A DNA stretch of 28,124 bases, taken from an uncultured Caryophanales bacterium (GTDB lineage: Bacteria > Bacillota_I > Bacilli_A > RF39 > UBA660). The position numbers were made by a program, and so were the translations under genes. Numbering within the stretch: the first letter of the stretch is position 1; every line of letters starts with the position of its first letter. The notes under the pieces are model-generated. The model was not told the DNA's origin. It did no database searches and was given only the letters and a program-made list of their open reading frames with translations. This document shows positions 8,179-15,490 of the stretch, one piece after another. The stretch is taken from positions 1 through 28,124 of the forward strand of contig CAMKQS010000015.1 of the NCBI GenBank assembly GCA_946414975.1, given 5' to 3'.

Positions 8179-8687
8179 GAGATTCTGTTGGTAGCTCACT
8201 TTTACTTATCGTTATTATAATTATTTTAGGGATAGTTAGTTCTGTAATTATAGCATCAAATACTTATACGAAAGCATATAAAGCTAAGACGAATATTAAC
8301 GGTATAATTGATAGATATTATATGGTTAATGATGAAGATTGTTTTAGTAATCCAAATTGTATTTTATCTATTGATAAGACTTTATCTAATATGGGATATA
8401 AAGTAAGTGGGGATATTTCAAATTGTAGTAATAGCTCTATATTAAGAAAAGTTGAAAAAATTAATGATGATGGTGAAGCCTCTATTGATGTTAGTTTATT
8501 TTATCCATCTTCTATTAATGGTGATAATTTTAATGGATATTGTGTTTTTAAAAATACTATAAACGATACAAGTTATTATTATACAATAGTTACTTTTAGT
8601 TATTTTGATTTGAATACACTTAATATTGGTACACTTTATAAAATGCCTGTTTATGGAGAAACAAGGACATATTATTTTAGTGAATAG
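8175..8687 (+). CDS. Pilin-like bitopic protein 4 (TadE/TadF-like)
   Basis: A 170-residue protein starting MRDSVGSSLL with one helix (about 7-28), then an extracellular domain with cysteine pairs (DEDC..NPNC), NGYC, and a final tyrosine-rich beta region ending ETRTYYFSE. It shares length and several motifs with the preceding gene and overlaps it by ATGA, so the pair probably arose by duplication and may form a heteromeric minor pilin complex. A GAGGTG ribosome site lies within the upstream coding region. Function is inferred from resemblance to minor pseudopilins of Tad systems. Confidence 0.7.
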   Translation: MRDSVGSSLLLIVIIIILGIVSSVIIASNTYTKAYKAKTNINGIIDRYYMVNDEDCFSNPNCILSIDKTLSNMGYKVSGDISNCSNSSILRKVEKINDDGEASIDVSLFYPSSINGDNFNGYCVFKNTINDTSYYYTIVTFSYFDLNTLNIGTLYKMPVYGETRTYYFSE

Positions 8688-8701
8688 AATGGAGAATTAT
8701 T

Positions 8702-9586
8702 ATGAATATAGTAATAGAAAATTTGAACGAAAATATAATTAATTCGATTGGAATATCTAATGCAAGTGTTTTTAAAGGTGTTTATGACATAACTCAGATA
8801 TTTGGGCAAATTAGTGCACTACAGTATGAGAAAGTTATAATTGATATTACTGCTCTTAATAATTATAATGATATTAATAGTATAAAAAGTTTATTAAGTT
8901 TTATTCCCAATGATAAAATTATACTTGTAATGAATGAGCAAAATGTGACAACTGATTATTTGAAAAGTATAATTGAGTCTGGATTATATAATATAGCTTA
9001 TAACGGAGAGCAGATTGTTGCTTTATATTCAAATCCAAATACATATGATGATGCAATGGTTTTAGTTAATAAAACAACTAGTCATGCAAGAGTAATAGGA
9101 TTTAAAAATGTTACAAAACACGCTGGATCTACTACATTAATTTATATTTTAAAAAAACATTTAGAAAAAAATCGTAAAGTTTTAGCAATTGAACTTGATA
9201 AATTGGATTTTAATTTCTTTTATGATAAACAAATGATTTCAATTCAAGAAAGTGAATTGCCTCTTACATTGCAAAAAAATTCAAATCAAGATATAATATT
9301 AATTGATTTAAATTTAAGCAAAGAGGCAATTAAATATTGTGATGAGATTATTTATTTAATTGAGCCAACCATGATTAGAATTAATCAATCAATGATGGTT
9401 GATCCTACTATGTTCAAAAAATTAACTGGTGAAAAAGTATTATTAAACATGTCACCTCTTGATAGTTCTGATATTAAACAATTTGAATTTGAATCTCATC
9501 TTAAAATATTTTACAATATTCCTCTCATAAACGAGAGAAAGAATAGTGAAATAATTAATGAATTGATTAGTAAACTAAAGTTATAG
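8702..9586 (+). CDS. CpaE/TadZ-like protein with degenerate P-loop
   Basis: A 294-residue soluble protein. The N-terminal half (about 1-115) looks like a receiver-type alpha/beta domain, including LYNIAYNGEQ. The C-terminal half looks MinD/ParA-like: a strand leading to G133, then K139-HAGSTT, and a hydrophobic DIILIDLN strand that would be Walker B. TadZ/CpaE proteins help position the Tad apparatus at the cell pole or membrane. The usual GK(T/S)T of the deviant Walker motif appears as GSTT (G142-S143-T144-T145), so the invariant lysine is missing and ATP hydrolysis is doubtful. The gene closes the Tad half of the cluster, 14 bases after the pilin-like genes and 8 bases before the first VirB2-like gene. 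Confidence 0.65.
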   Translation: MNIVIENLNENIINSIGISNASVFKGVYDITQIFGQISALQYEKVIIDITALNNYNDINSIKSLLSFIPNDKIILVMNEQNVTTDYLKSIIESGLYNIAYNGEQIVALYSNPNTYDDAMVLVNKTTSHARVIGFKNVTKHAGSTTLIYILKKHLEKNRKVLAIELDKLDFNFFYDKQMISIQESELPLTLQKNSNQDIILIDLNLSKEAIKYCDEIIYLIEPTMIRINQSMMVDPTMFKKLTGEKVLLNMSPLDSSDIKQFEFESHLKIFYNIPLINERKNSEIINELISKLKL

Positions 9587-9594
9587 GTGATTTA

Positions 9595-10086
9595 ATGAAA
9601 AAAATATTTGTAATATTTGTAATATTTGTAATATTTAGTATGTTTATGATACAATTAACAGTAGTAAATGCCGAAGATAATATTAATCTAGAAGGTGAAG
9701 TTTATCATAATATGGAAACAGAAGTTGTTAGTTGTGGAAATAATATGATTGAAGGGATGCCAATAAGTGTTCCAAGGGTAGTCAATGTTGTATATTTAAT
9801 TATTCAAATTAGTGTTCCGGTAATACTTGTTGTTGTTGGTTTGATAACTCTAATGAAATCGATTACTTCAAGTAAAGAAGATGATATAAAAAAAGCACAG
9901 CTTGCTTTTATAAAAAAGTTAATTACAGGAGCAATAGTGTTTTTTGTATTTGTGATAATGAAAATTGTAGTAAGTGTAGCAGCAGATGCTAATAAGTCAG
10001 CTGATATAATTGACTGTGCAAATTGTTTCTTAAATGGAACTAATAATTGTAATACAAAAGTTAGTGATTCAAAAAAAAGTGAGTAG
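9595..10086 (+). CDS. VirB2/TrbC-like pilin subunit 1
   Basis: A 163-residue protein with a signal peptide (residues 1-26, cut near VNA) and two further membrane helices (about 57-85 and 100-126) joined by a charged loop SSKEDDIKKAQ. VirB2/TrbC subunits have this two-helix topology and form the T4SS pilus or channel. The mature part carries four cysteines: VVSC before the first helix, the CANC pair after the second, and one near the end. The same pattern occurs in the three related genes at 10093, 10506 and 12082. The signal peptide core is encoded by a 9-base tandem repeat (9603-9636). Upstream GGTGAT gives the start. Confidence 0.75.
   Translation: MKKIFVIFVIFVIFSMFMIQLTVVNAEDNINLEGEVYHNMETEVVSCGNNMIEGMPISVPRVVNVVYLIIQISVPVILVVVGLITLMKSITSSKEDDIKKAQLAFIKKLITGAIVFFVFVIMKIVVSVAADANKSADIIDCANCFLNGTNNCNTKVSDSKKSE
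9603..9636 (+). repeat. 9-bp tandem repeat inside signal peptide of VirB2-like 1
   Basis: The unit AATATTTGT is repeated three times plus a seven-base partial copy, encoding the repeated FVI of the hydrophobic core. Because the unit is a multiple of three, copy-number changes would lengthen or shorten the signal peptide without a frameshift. Confidence 0.85.
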
Positions 10087-10092
10087 GTATAT

Positions 10093-10488
10093 ATGAAGAG
10101 AAAATTAACTTATATTTTTATGTCTGTATTATCATTTTTTACATTTAGTCCTGTATATGCTAAGACTAAGGTAGTAACCTGTGGTAATATAAAGGAAGTG
10201 CCATATAAGATATTGCAATTATCTAATACCGGAATAAATATTATTCAGATTATTGTGCCTATAATATTGGTTGTAATGGGTGCTGTTGATTTTTTAAAGG
10301 CTATTTCGTCACAAAAAGAGGATGATATAAAAAAAGCACAAGGTACTTTTATAAAGAGACTTATTATGGGAGCTTTAGTTTATTTTGTTATTGTTATTGT
10401 TAAGTTTTTAATTAGTATTATAGGTAATGATGATAGTATCTGGGGTTGTGTTGAGTGCTTTGTTGTGAATGCTGGCGGTTGTAAATAA
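10093..10488 (+). CDS. VirB2/TrbC-like pilin subunit 2
   Basis: A 131-residue paralogue of the upstream gene, 6 bases after it. It has a signal peptide (1-23, cut near VYA), two helices (about 48-68 and 88-112), the loop SSQKEDDIKKAQ between them and FIKRLIMGA at the start of helix 2. Cysteines follow the family pattern: VVTC, CVEC and a C-terminal GGC. It probably forms part of a T4SS channel or pilus with its paralogues, perhaps as a heteropolymer. It is the shortest of the three that carry signal peptides. Family assignment is by topology and conserved loop, so the exact family name is less certain than the paralogy. Confidence 0.75.
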   Translation: MKRKLTYIFMSVLSFFTFSPVYAKTKVVTCGNIKEVPYKILQLSNTGINIIQIIVPIILVVMGAVDFLKAISSQKEDDIKKAQGTFIKRLIMGALVYFVIVIVKFLISIIGNDDSIWGCVECFVVNAGGCK

Positions 10489-10505
10489 ATCTGAAAGGAA
10501 GTATT

Positions 10506-10922
10506 ATGAAAAAAATATCTAAATATTTATTTTTGTTAATATTATGTTCTTTTTTAGCTTTTCCGGTGTATGCAAAAGATATTACTGGTTGTTCTATTTT
10601 AGGTGACAATGTTAAGATAGATGAAAAAATTGCTAATACCGTTCACGTTGTTATATTAATTATTCAAATTGCAGGTCCAGTATTGCTAGTAATATTTGGA
10701 ATGATGGATTTATTAAAAGCAATAATTGCTGGTAAAGAAGATGAAATAAAAAAAGGCCAAATGACTTTTATAAAGAGGCTTCTTGCAGGTGTTATTATGT
10801 TTTTTATATTTTTAATTGTAAAAATGCTTGTTAATTTTGTTGCTGATGATTCAGAAGGAATTTTGAATTGTGCCAATTGTTTTGTAAATGGCCCTAATTC
10901 AAGTTCTTGTTCTACTAAGTAA
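10506..10922 (+). CDS. VirB2/TrbC-like pilin subunit 3
   Basis: A 138-residue protein with a signal peptide (1-23, cut near VYA) and the same two-helix design: helix at about 48-72, loop AGKEDEIKKGQMTF, then FIKRLLAGV and helix 2 (about 94-116). The four-cysteine pattern is kept (TGC, CANC and SSC near the end). It follows subunit 2 by 17 bases with an AAAGGAAG ribosome site. Its loop and CANCF motif are most like subunits 1 and 4, which suggests repeated tandem duplication. It probably acts in the same polymer or channel. Confidence 0.75.
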   Translation: MKKISKYLFLLILCSFLAFPVYAKDITGCSILGDNVKIDEKIANTVHVVILIIQIAGPVLLVIFGMMDLLKAIIAGKEDEIKKGQMTFIKRLLAGVIMFFIFLIVKMLVNFVADDSEGILNCANCFVNGPNSSSCSTK

Positions 10923-10933
10923 GGGGGAGAATT

Positions 10934-12022
10934 ATGAAAAAATTAGATTCAAAATTTTTAATAACATGTGGAATTATAGTAGCTATTCCAGTACTTTTTA
11001 TTTTGATAATGTTTATTGCAAGAGGATGTTCTTCTGGAAATTCTTATTCCAATTATGAGAGTTTAATGAGCAAAAATGCAAAGACATATGCAAAGAGACA
11101 TAAAATGCTACCTAAAAAAGGAAAAACAGTTATCATTAAGTTAACAGATTTAGTTACTGATGGTATGAAGTCAACTGAAAAAGCACTTAAAGATACAAGT
11201 TGTAGTGGTAGTGTTGAAATTAGAAATAATTCTAATGATATTACATCTGATAAATTGTATTCTTATACTCCTTATTTAGAGTGTGATAACTATAAAACAG
11301 ATTATATAAAAGATCATTTAATGAAAAAAATTGTAACAAGTGAGTCTGGTTTATATAAAATTAATGATGAATATGTATTTAAAGGTAATAAAGTTGATAA
11401 TTATGTTAAGTTTTATGGTGTAACGTATAGAATTATAAAAATAGATGCAGATGGAATAATGAAATTGATTAAAGAAAATAATGAAAAAATGTCTTATCGT
11501 TGGGATTCTAAATATAATAATGTTTTTCAAAAGTATTCCGGAATTAATAATTATTATGATAGTGTAATAGCTGATAGACTAAAAGAGGATTATACAAATG
11601 ATAAGCAGTTAAGTAAGGATGCTAAAAGTAAAATAATTCCTTATAGTATTTGTGTTGGAAAAAGATCGATAAATGATTTTAATATAAATATTACAACTGA
11701 ATGTGATAATAGACTTGATAATCAAGTTATATCTCTTCCAAGTATTACAGATTTTACTTTAGCAAGTTATGATGCTAATTGTATATCTACAGATAATTTA
11801 TCATGTACTAATTATAATTATATATCTGATTTTATAAATTATTCTTGGACTATAGATACTGTTAATGAAGACACTTCAAAAGTGTATTATTTGTCAGCTC
11901 AAGGTCCTGAATTAGATTCTGCTAGTAAAAGTATGAAATATAATTGGGTTATATATATTGACAGTGAAGAGTTATATAATGGAGGAGATGGTTCATTAAA
12001 AAATCCATATATAATTGAATAG
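10934..12022 (+). CDS. Membrane-anchored extracellular protein of unknown function
   Basis: A 362-residue protein with a basic start and one strong helix (about 9-29), after which the rest would lie outside the cell. Residues about 155-180 (FYGVTYRIIKIDADGIMKLI) and the closing GSLKNPYIIE resemble small extracellular modules found in many surface proteins of low-GC Firmicutes, but I cannot name the family. ARGCSSG after the helix is not a lipobox. The gene has a GGGGGAG ribosome site, follows VirB2-like 3 by 11 bases and is itself followed by a strong promoter. Its position between VirB2-like genes suggests an envelope component or surface cap of the T4SS half. No catalytic motif is visible. 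Confidence 0.6.
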   Translation: MKKLDSKFLITCGIIVAIPVLFILIMFIARGCSSGNSYSNYESLMSKNAKTYAKRHKMLPKKGKTVIIKLTDLVTDGMKSTEKALKDTSCSGSVEIRNNSNDITSDKLYSYTPYLECDNYKTDYIKDHLMKKIVTSESGLYKINDEYVFKGNKVDNYVKFYGVTYRIIKIDADGIMKLIKENNEKMSYRWDSKYNNVFQKYSGINNYYDSVIADRLKEDYTNDKQLSKDAKSKIIPYSICVGKRSINDFNINITTECDNRLDNQVISLPSITDFTLASYDANCISTDNLSCTNYNYISDFINYSWTIDTVNEDTSKVYYLSAQGPELDSASKSMKYNWVIYIDSEELYNGGDGSLKNPYIIE

Positions 12023-12027
12023 CTATA

Positions 12028-12056
12028 TTGACAAAAAAAAACATAAAGTATATAAT
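12028..12056 (+). promoter_or_regulatory. Consensus sigma-A promoter before VirB2-like 4
   Basis: TTGACA (12028-12033) and TATAAT (12051-12056) both match consensus exactly, with a 17-base spacer. A start near 12063 would place the AGGAGG at 12068-12073 at the beginning of the message. It lies in the 59 bases between the 362-residue gene and the fourth VirB2-like gene, which also has its own terminator. Confidence 0.88.
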
Positions 12057-12081
12057 TAAGATAGTTTAGGAGGAAATGAAA

Positions 12082-12465
12082 ATGTTTGAAATTTTAGCTA
12101 AAGTAGCAACTGATGCAGATTATACTTGTGGTTCTGTGGATAATTTTGTTTTTAGTGGAATGTTTCCATATATAATTTCTACAATAGTTACACTAATACA
12201 AATAGTAGTTCCAATTTTATTAATTGTTTTTGGTATGTTGGACCTTGCTAAAGCAGTTATTGCAAGTAAGGAAGACGAAATAAAGAAAGCTCAAATGACT
12301 TTTGTAAAAAGATTAATTGCTGCTGTAATTGTATTCTTTATTATTTATTTAGTTCAGCTTGTAGTAAATTTTATTGCTGGTTCTAATCAAGATACAATTA
12401 TGGGATGTTTCAACTGTTTTATTAAAGGTGAAGCTAAAGCAGGAGCATGTGTATTTAATGGATAA
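12082..12465 (+). CDS. VirB2/TrbC-like pilin subunit 4, without signal peptide
   Basis: A 127-residue member of the VirB2-like set. I prefer ATG 12082 over the in-frame ATG 12076 because AGGAGG (12068-12073) is 8 bases from the former and only 2 from the latter. It has two helices (about 28-53 and 73-98), the loop ASKEDEIKKAQMTF and four cysteines (YTC, CFNC and GAC). Unlike its three paralogues it lacks an N-terminal signal peptide and starts MFEILAKVATDADYTC. With its own consensus promoter and terminator it forms a separate transcript, so it may be the main structural subunit or an independently controlled one. That inference rests on the flanking signals. Confidence 0.75.
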   Translation: MFEILAKVATDADYTCGSVDNFVFSGMFPYIISTIVTLIQIVVPILLIVFGMLDLAKAVIASKEDEIKKAQMTFVKRLIAAVIVFFIIYLVQLVVNFIAGSNQDTIMGCFNCFIKGEAKAGACVFNG

Positions 12466-12487
12466 CAAGCATTTTGCTTGTTTTTTT
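12464..12487 (+). terminator. Rho-independent terminator after VirB2-like 4
   Basis: An eight-base stem (AACAAGCA with TGCTTGTT) and a three-base loop begin within the stop codon and run into a block of T residues through 12487. It probably ends, fully or partly, the transcript from the promoter at 12028. Confidence 0.85.
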
Positions 12488-12490
12488 CTA

Positions 12491-12519
12491 TTGATTATTT
12501 ATGCCTATTTTGGTATAAT
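12491..12519 (+). promoter_or_regulatory. Sigma-A promoter for the virB6-like gene
   Basis: TTGATT (12491-12496) and TATAAT (12514-12519) are 17 bases apart, with TGG directly before the -10 (extended -10). It lies directly after the terminator and 53 bases before the ATG of the virB6-like gene. A second TATAAT at 12525-12530 has no matching -35. Confidence 0.75.
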
Positions 12520-12571
12520 CATACTATAATAGTTTAATGTGTGAAAAATTAATTGGAAGTGGTGATAATCT

Positions 12572-14626
12572 ATGTGGTTTGCCAAAATAATGGTTAGATT
12601 TTTTATGGCAATTGATTCAACTTTGTTTAATTTCATTGCGACTTTATATGATTTATTAATTGCAATTTCTAGAACGTCAATATTAAGTCAAGGTGATATT
12701 GCTCAATTTGCTAGTAGAATAGAATTATTATTAGGAATTTTTATGCTGTTTAAGTTATCTTTTTCATTGATAACGTATGTTGTTAATCCTGATGATTTTT
12801 CTGATAAAAGTAAAGGTTTTGGAAAATTAATTCAAAATGCAGTTATATCACTTGCTATGCTTGTGTTAGTTCCATATGTATTTCAAATGGCTTTTAATTT
12901 GCAAGCGAAAATATTAGATGATAATTTATTAGCAAAATTATTACTGGGTGATAAATTAACTGATGTTGATTCTGATGGAACCGAAACGAATGCAACAATA
13001 ATGGATTCAGCAGGACATACGATGGCTTTTCAAGTTATGTTACCATTTTTTAGTCCTCGTGTATCATTAAGTTCGCTTAATGAATGTATAAGAATTTATG
13101 ATGAAGATGGATTTAATGATAGCTGTTATGATGCACTTGCTGATGCAGGATTAGATTCTCCAGCGATAGAAAACTACACCAAAGGTATTGAAAATAATAG
13201 TTTAGGACTAACTTTTAGAACAAATACCGCACTTGCTGAAACAGAAGAAGATGATGAAAAGTATTTCATTATTGATTATAAGTATCCTATTGCTACAGTT
13301 GTTGCTGTTGTTGTATGTTTACTTTTAATAACTTTCTGTATAGATGTTGGCGTTAGAAGTGTAAAACTTGCTTTCTTACAACTTGTATATACAATACCAG
13401 TTATATCTTATATGGATCCTAAAAGTGGAAAAGATGGATTATTTAAAAAATGGTATCAGATGTGTTTTTCAACTTTTATTAGTTTATTTATTAGATTACT
13501 TGCTCTTTACTTTGGAATATATATAATTATAAGAGTTGGTGATTTTGGTATGTATGATGTTGTTAATGGATCTGAAATAACTAATGGATGGGTAAAATTA
13601 TTTGTTATTATTGGTGTTTTGATGTTTGTAAAACAAATGCCTAAAATGCTTGAAAATTTAGGATTTAAATTAGATGGAGGATTTAATTTGAATCCACTTA
13701 AAAAACTTGAAGATGGTATGATAGGTGGAAAACAGATTATTGGAGCTGGTAAAAGGGTAGGTAAAGGTGCTGCGTTTGGTATAGGTGCAGGTGCAGCTGC
13801 GTTCGGTTCCAATTTGCTAACAGCCGGTAGTAGAATGAGAAATGCTCAGGGTGTTAGAGGAAAACTTAGAGCAGGACTTAATACATTTACTGGGGGATTT
13901 TCTGCTATGCGTCGAGGTGTTACTAATGGTTTAAAAAATGAAAAATTGGGCAAGGGGTTTTCTAACTCATATAGTGATGCAATGAAGCAAATGAGAAGAG
14001 AACAGGCAAGAGCAGATGACAATGTAGGAAAATTCTCTGTTACAAAAGCTAAAATGCAAAAAGCTATGGGTTTACAAACTAAAGGTGAAAGAGCAAAAGC
14101 TACTAGTGAAAACTTGAAGAAAATTGATGAAAAGTTTAATGAGATGAAAAATGTAGCAGTTGGTTCAGATGCTATTGTTAAGGCAAGAAGTAAACAACTC
14201 GAAACGATGAAACGATCTGCTCCTTCTGCTGATCAATTTATAGATGCTGCAGGAAATTTGGATGCAAGAGCGTATCAGAATGCTGTTAATGCATATAATG
14301 CTGAAATTAAAACATTGGAAGATAAGATTGATAATAGAGTAAGAAGAATTGCATCTGGAAGTGCACGTGTTGTTAATTCTGACGGTTCTGAGAATACTGG
14401 AGCAACAGAAGCAATTAGACAATTAGCAGGTCAGATGGAAGGACTTTCAACTAAAACTGATAGATCTGCTCATAAAATTGATAGAAATTATGAGGAAGGT
14501 ACTATTGATACAAGTAATGTTGTTGCTAACGATAAGTCAGCTAAAGGTGCTGCTAATCAATTTAATTCATCTGATAGAGTACAGCATCATCTTGATGTTG
14601 ATAGATATGCTTCAGGTGATAAATGA
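12572..14626 (+). CDS. virB6: VirB6/TrbL-like polytopic membrane protein
   Basis: A 684-residue protein. Hydrophobic helices lie at about 10-32, 46-70, 88-110, 238-262, 264-282, 296-322 and 340-358. Residues about 370-684 are a long, basic, cytoplasmic-looking tail, Gly/Ala-rich at first (GKGAAFGIGAGAAAFG) and then helical and charged. This fits VirB6/TrbL-family channel proteins of Gram-positive T4SSs, which carry a large soluble C-terminal extension. An acidic, probably extracellular loop with two cysteines lies between helices 3 and 4. GGTGAT upstream supports the start. The gene is followed 23 bases later by the PrgI gene, the usual order in Gram-positive T4SS clusters. Confidence 0.8.
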   Translation: MWFAKIMVRFFMAIDSTLFNFIATLYDLLIAISRTSILSQGDIAQFASRIELLLGIFMLFKLSFSLITYVVNPDDFSDKSKGFGKLIQNAVISLAMLVLVPYVFQMAFNLQAKILDDNLLAKLLLGDKLTDVDSDGTETNATIMDSAGHTMAFQVMLPFFSPRVSLSSLNECIRIYDEDGFNDSCYDALADAGLDSPAIENYTKGIENNSLGLTFRTNTALAETEEDDEKYFIIDYKYPIATVVAVVVCLLLITFCIDVGVRSVKLAFLQLVYTIPVISYMDPKSGKDGLFKKWYQMCFSTFISLFIRLLALYFGIYIIIRVGDFGMYDVVNGSEITNGWVKLFVIIGVLMFVKQMPKMLENLGFKLDGGFNLNPLKKLEDGMIGGKQIIGAGKRVGKGAAFGIGAGAAAFGSNLLTAGSRMRNAQGVRGKLRAGLNTFTGGFSAMRRGVTNGLKNEKLGKGFSNSYSDAMKQMRREQARADDNVGKFSVTKAKMQKAMGLQTKGERAKATSENLKKIDEKFNEMKNVAVGSDAIVKARSKQLETMKRSAPSADQFIDAAGNLDARAYQNAVNAYNAEIKTLEDKIDNRVRRIASGSARVVNSDGSENTGATEAIRQLAGQMEGLSTKTDRSAHKIDRNYEEGTIDTSNVVANDKSAKGAANQFNSSDRVQHHLDVDRYASGDK

Positions 14627-14649
14627 TAATAAAAAGGATGTGATACTAT

Positions 14650-14973
14650 ATGGATAATATGTATTTGATACCGGCTAACTCAAAAAAGTCAATGTTACTA
14701 TTTGGCTTATTTACGAAAATTGATTTAGCTTTATTCTTAATAGGGGTTGGAATATCTTTATTACTTTTGATGATTCTTCCTATTGAAAATATATTGATGG
14801 CAGTAATTGCGTTGGCGCCGGGGTTAATATGTTCTTTCTTGGTATTCCCGGTTCCTAATTATCATAATATTAGAACGATTATTGCGCTTGCATGGAGTTT
14901 TTATACAACTAGACAAAGATTTATATGGAGAGGTTGGTGTTATAACGATGGCGAAGAAACAGATAAAAAGTAA
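14650..14973 (+). CDS. PrgI-family protein (VirB3-like)
   Basis: A 107-residue protein with two helices (about 22-42 and 44-68), preceded by YLIPANSKKS and followed by the conserved-looking PVPNYHNIRT. PrgI-family proteins are the VirB3 equivalents of Gram-positive conjugation systems and sit directly before virB4, as here. The start has a GGATGTG ribosome site. Its end overlaps the start of the next gene (ATG 14948) by 26 bases, implying coupled translation. The short length and two-helix topology are normal for the family. Confidence 0.82.
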   Translation: MDNMYLIPANSKKSMLLFGLFTKIDLALFLIGVGISLLLLMILPIENILMAVIALAPGLICSFLVFPVPNYHNIRTIIALAWSFYTTRQRFIWRGWCYNDGEETDKK

Positions 14974-15490
14974 ATATACGGATATTCCTGTCAAAAATAT
15001 TGCTAATGGAATGATTGTACTTGATAATAAGCTAAAGGTTTCTGGTGTAAAAATTATGCCAAGAAATATATTTATACTTGATCCTGGAACTCAAAGTGCG
15101 ATTATTTCAAATTTAAAGACTGTTTATAATGTAATTGATTATGAATTTTGGATTATTGCAGCTGATAGGCCTGTTGATATAAATGTATATTTATCTGAGC
15201 TTCAAGTATTATATAATTCTTCTGTGTCTCCAGTACAAAGAAAAATTATTTCTGAAGATATGGAAAAAGGTAATATGTTTATAAAAAATAGTGTTGTAGA
15301 TACAGAATATTATTTGCTGTTTAAGCATAAAGATGATGAAATAATTCAAAAGAGAATTAGAAATTTGATTAACAATTTTGCATCAGCAGGACTAACTGCT
15401 GTTCAGACTAGTAATGATGATTTAAGGATGATTTTGGATAACTTTTTAAATGGTGGTCAAACCACAACGTTTGGGACGGTGTTTGCATGA
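14948..15490 (+). CDS. VirB4 N-terminal domain encoded as a separate gene
   Basis: I place the start at ATG 14948 (180 residues) because GGTG lies 8 bases upstream; an earlier in-frame start at 14882 would run much further into the PrgI gene and lacks a ribosome site. The protein begins MAKKQIKSKYTDIPVKNI and reads as the early alpha/beta domain found at the front of VirB4/TraC-type ATPases in Gram-positive systems. It has no membrane helix or Walker motif. It overlaps the ATPase gene by ATGA, so the two parts are probably made in equal amounts and may assemble. The sequence between them shows no relic of a frameshift, so a genuine gene split is more likely than an error. Confidence 0.65.
   Translation: MAKKQIKSKYTDIPVKNIANGMIVLDNKLKVSGVKIMPRNIFILDPGTQSAIISNLKTVYNVIDYEFWIIAADRPVDINVYLSELQVLYNSSVSPVQRKIISEDMEKGNMFIKNSVVDTEYYLLFKHKDDEIIQKRIRNLINNFASAGLTAVQTSNDDLRMILDNFLNGGQTTTFGTVFA

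Noticed and set aside
9603..9636. CRISPR-like repeat
   Set aside because: A 9-base tandem repeat inside a coding signal peptide without spacers; no CRISPR array seen anywhere in the window.
12076..12081. ATG 12076 as start of VirB2-like 4
   Set aside because: Only 2 bases from AGGAGG; ATG 12082 in the same frame is correctly spaced.
13507..13812. Reverse-strand frame opposite the virB6-like tail
   Set aside because: Its proline/alanine richness is the complement of the Gly-rich coding region; no start signal.
14882..14947. Longer N-terminal extension of the VirB4 front-domain gene starting at 14882
   Set aside because: It would overlap the PrgI gene by 92 bases with no ribosome site; ATG 14948 has GGTG 8 bases upstream.
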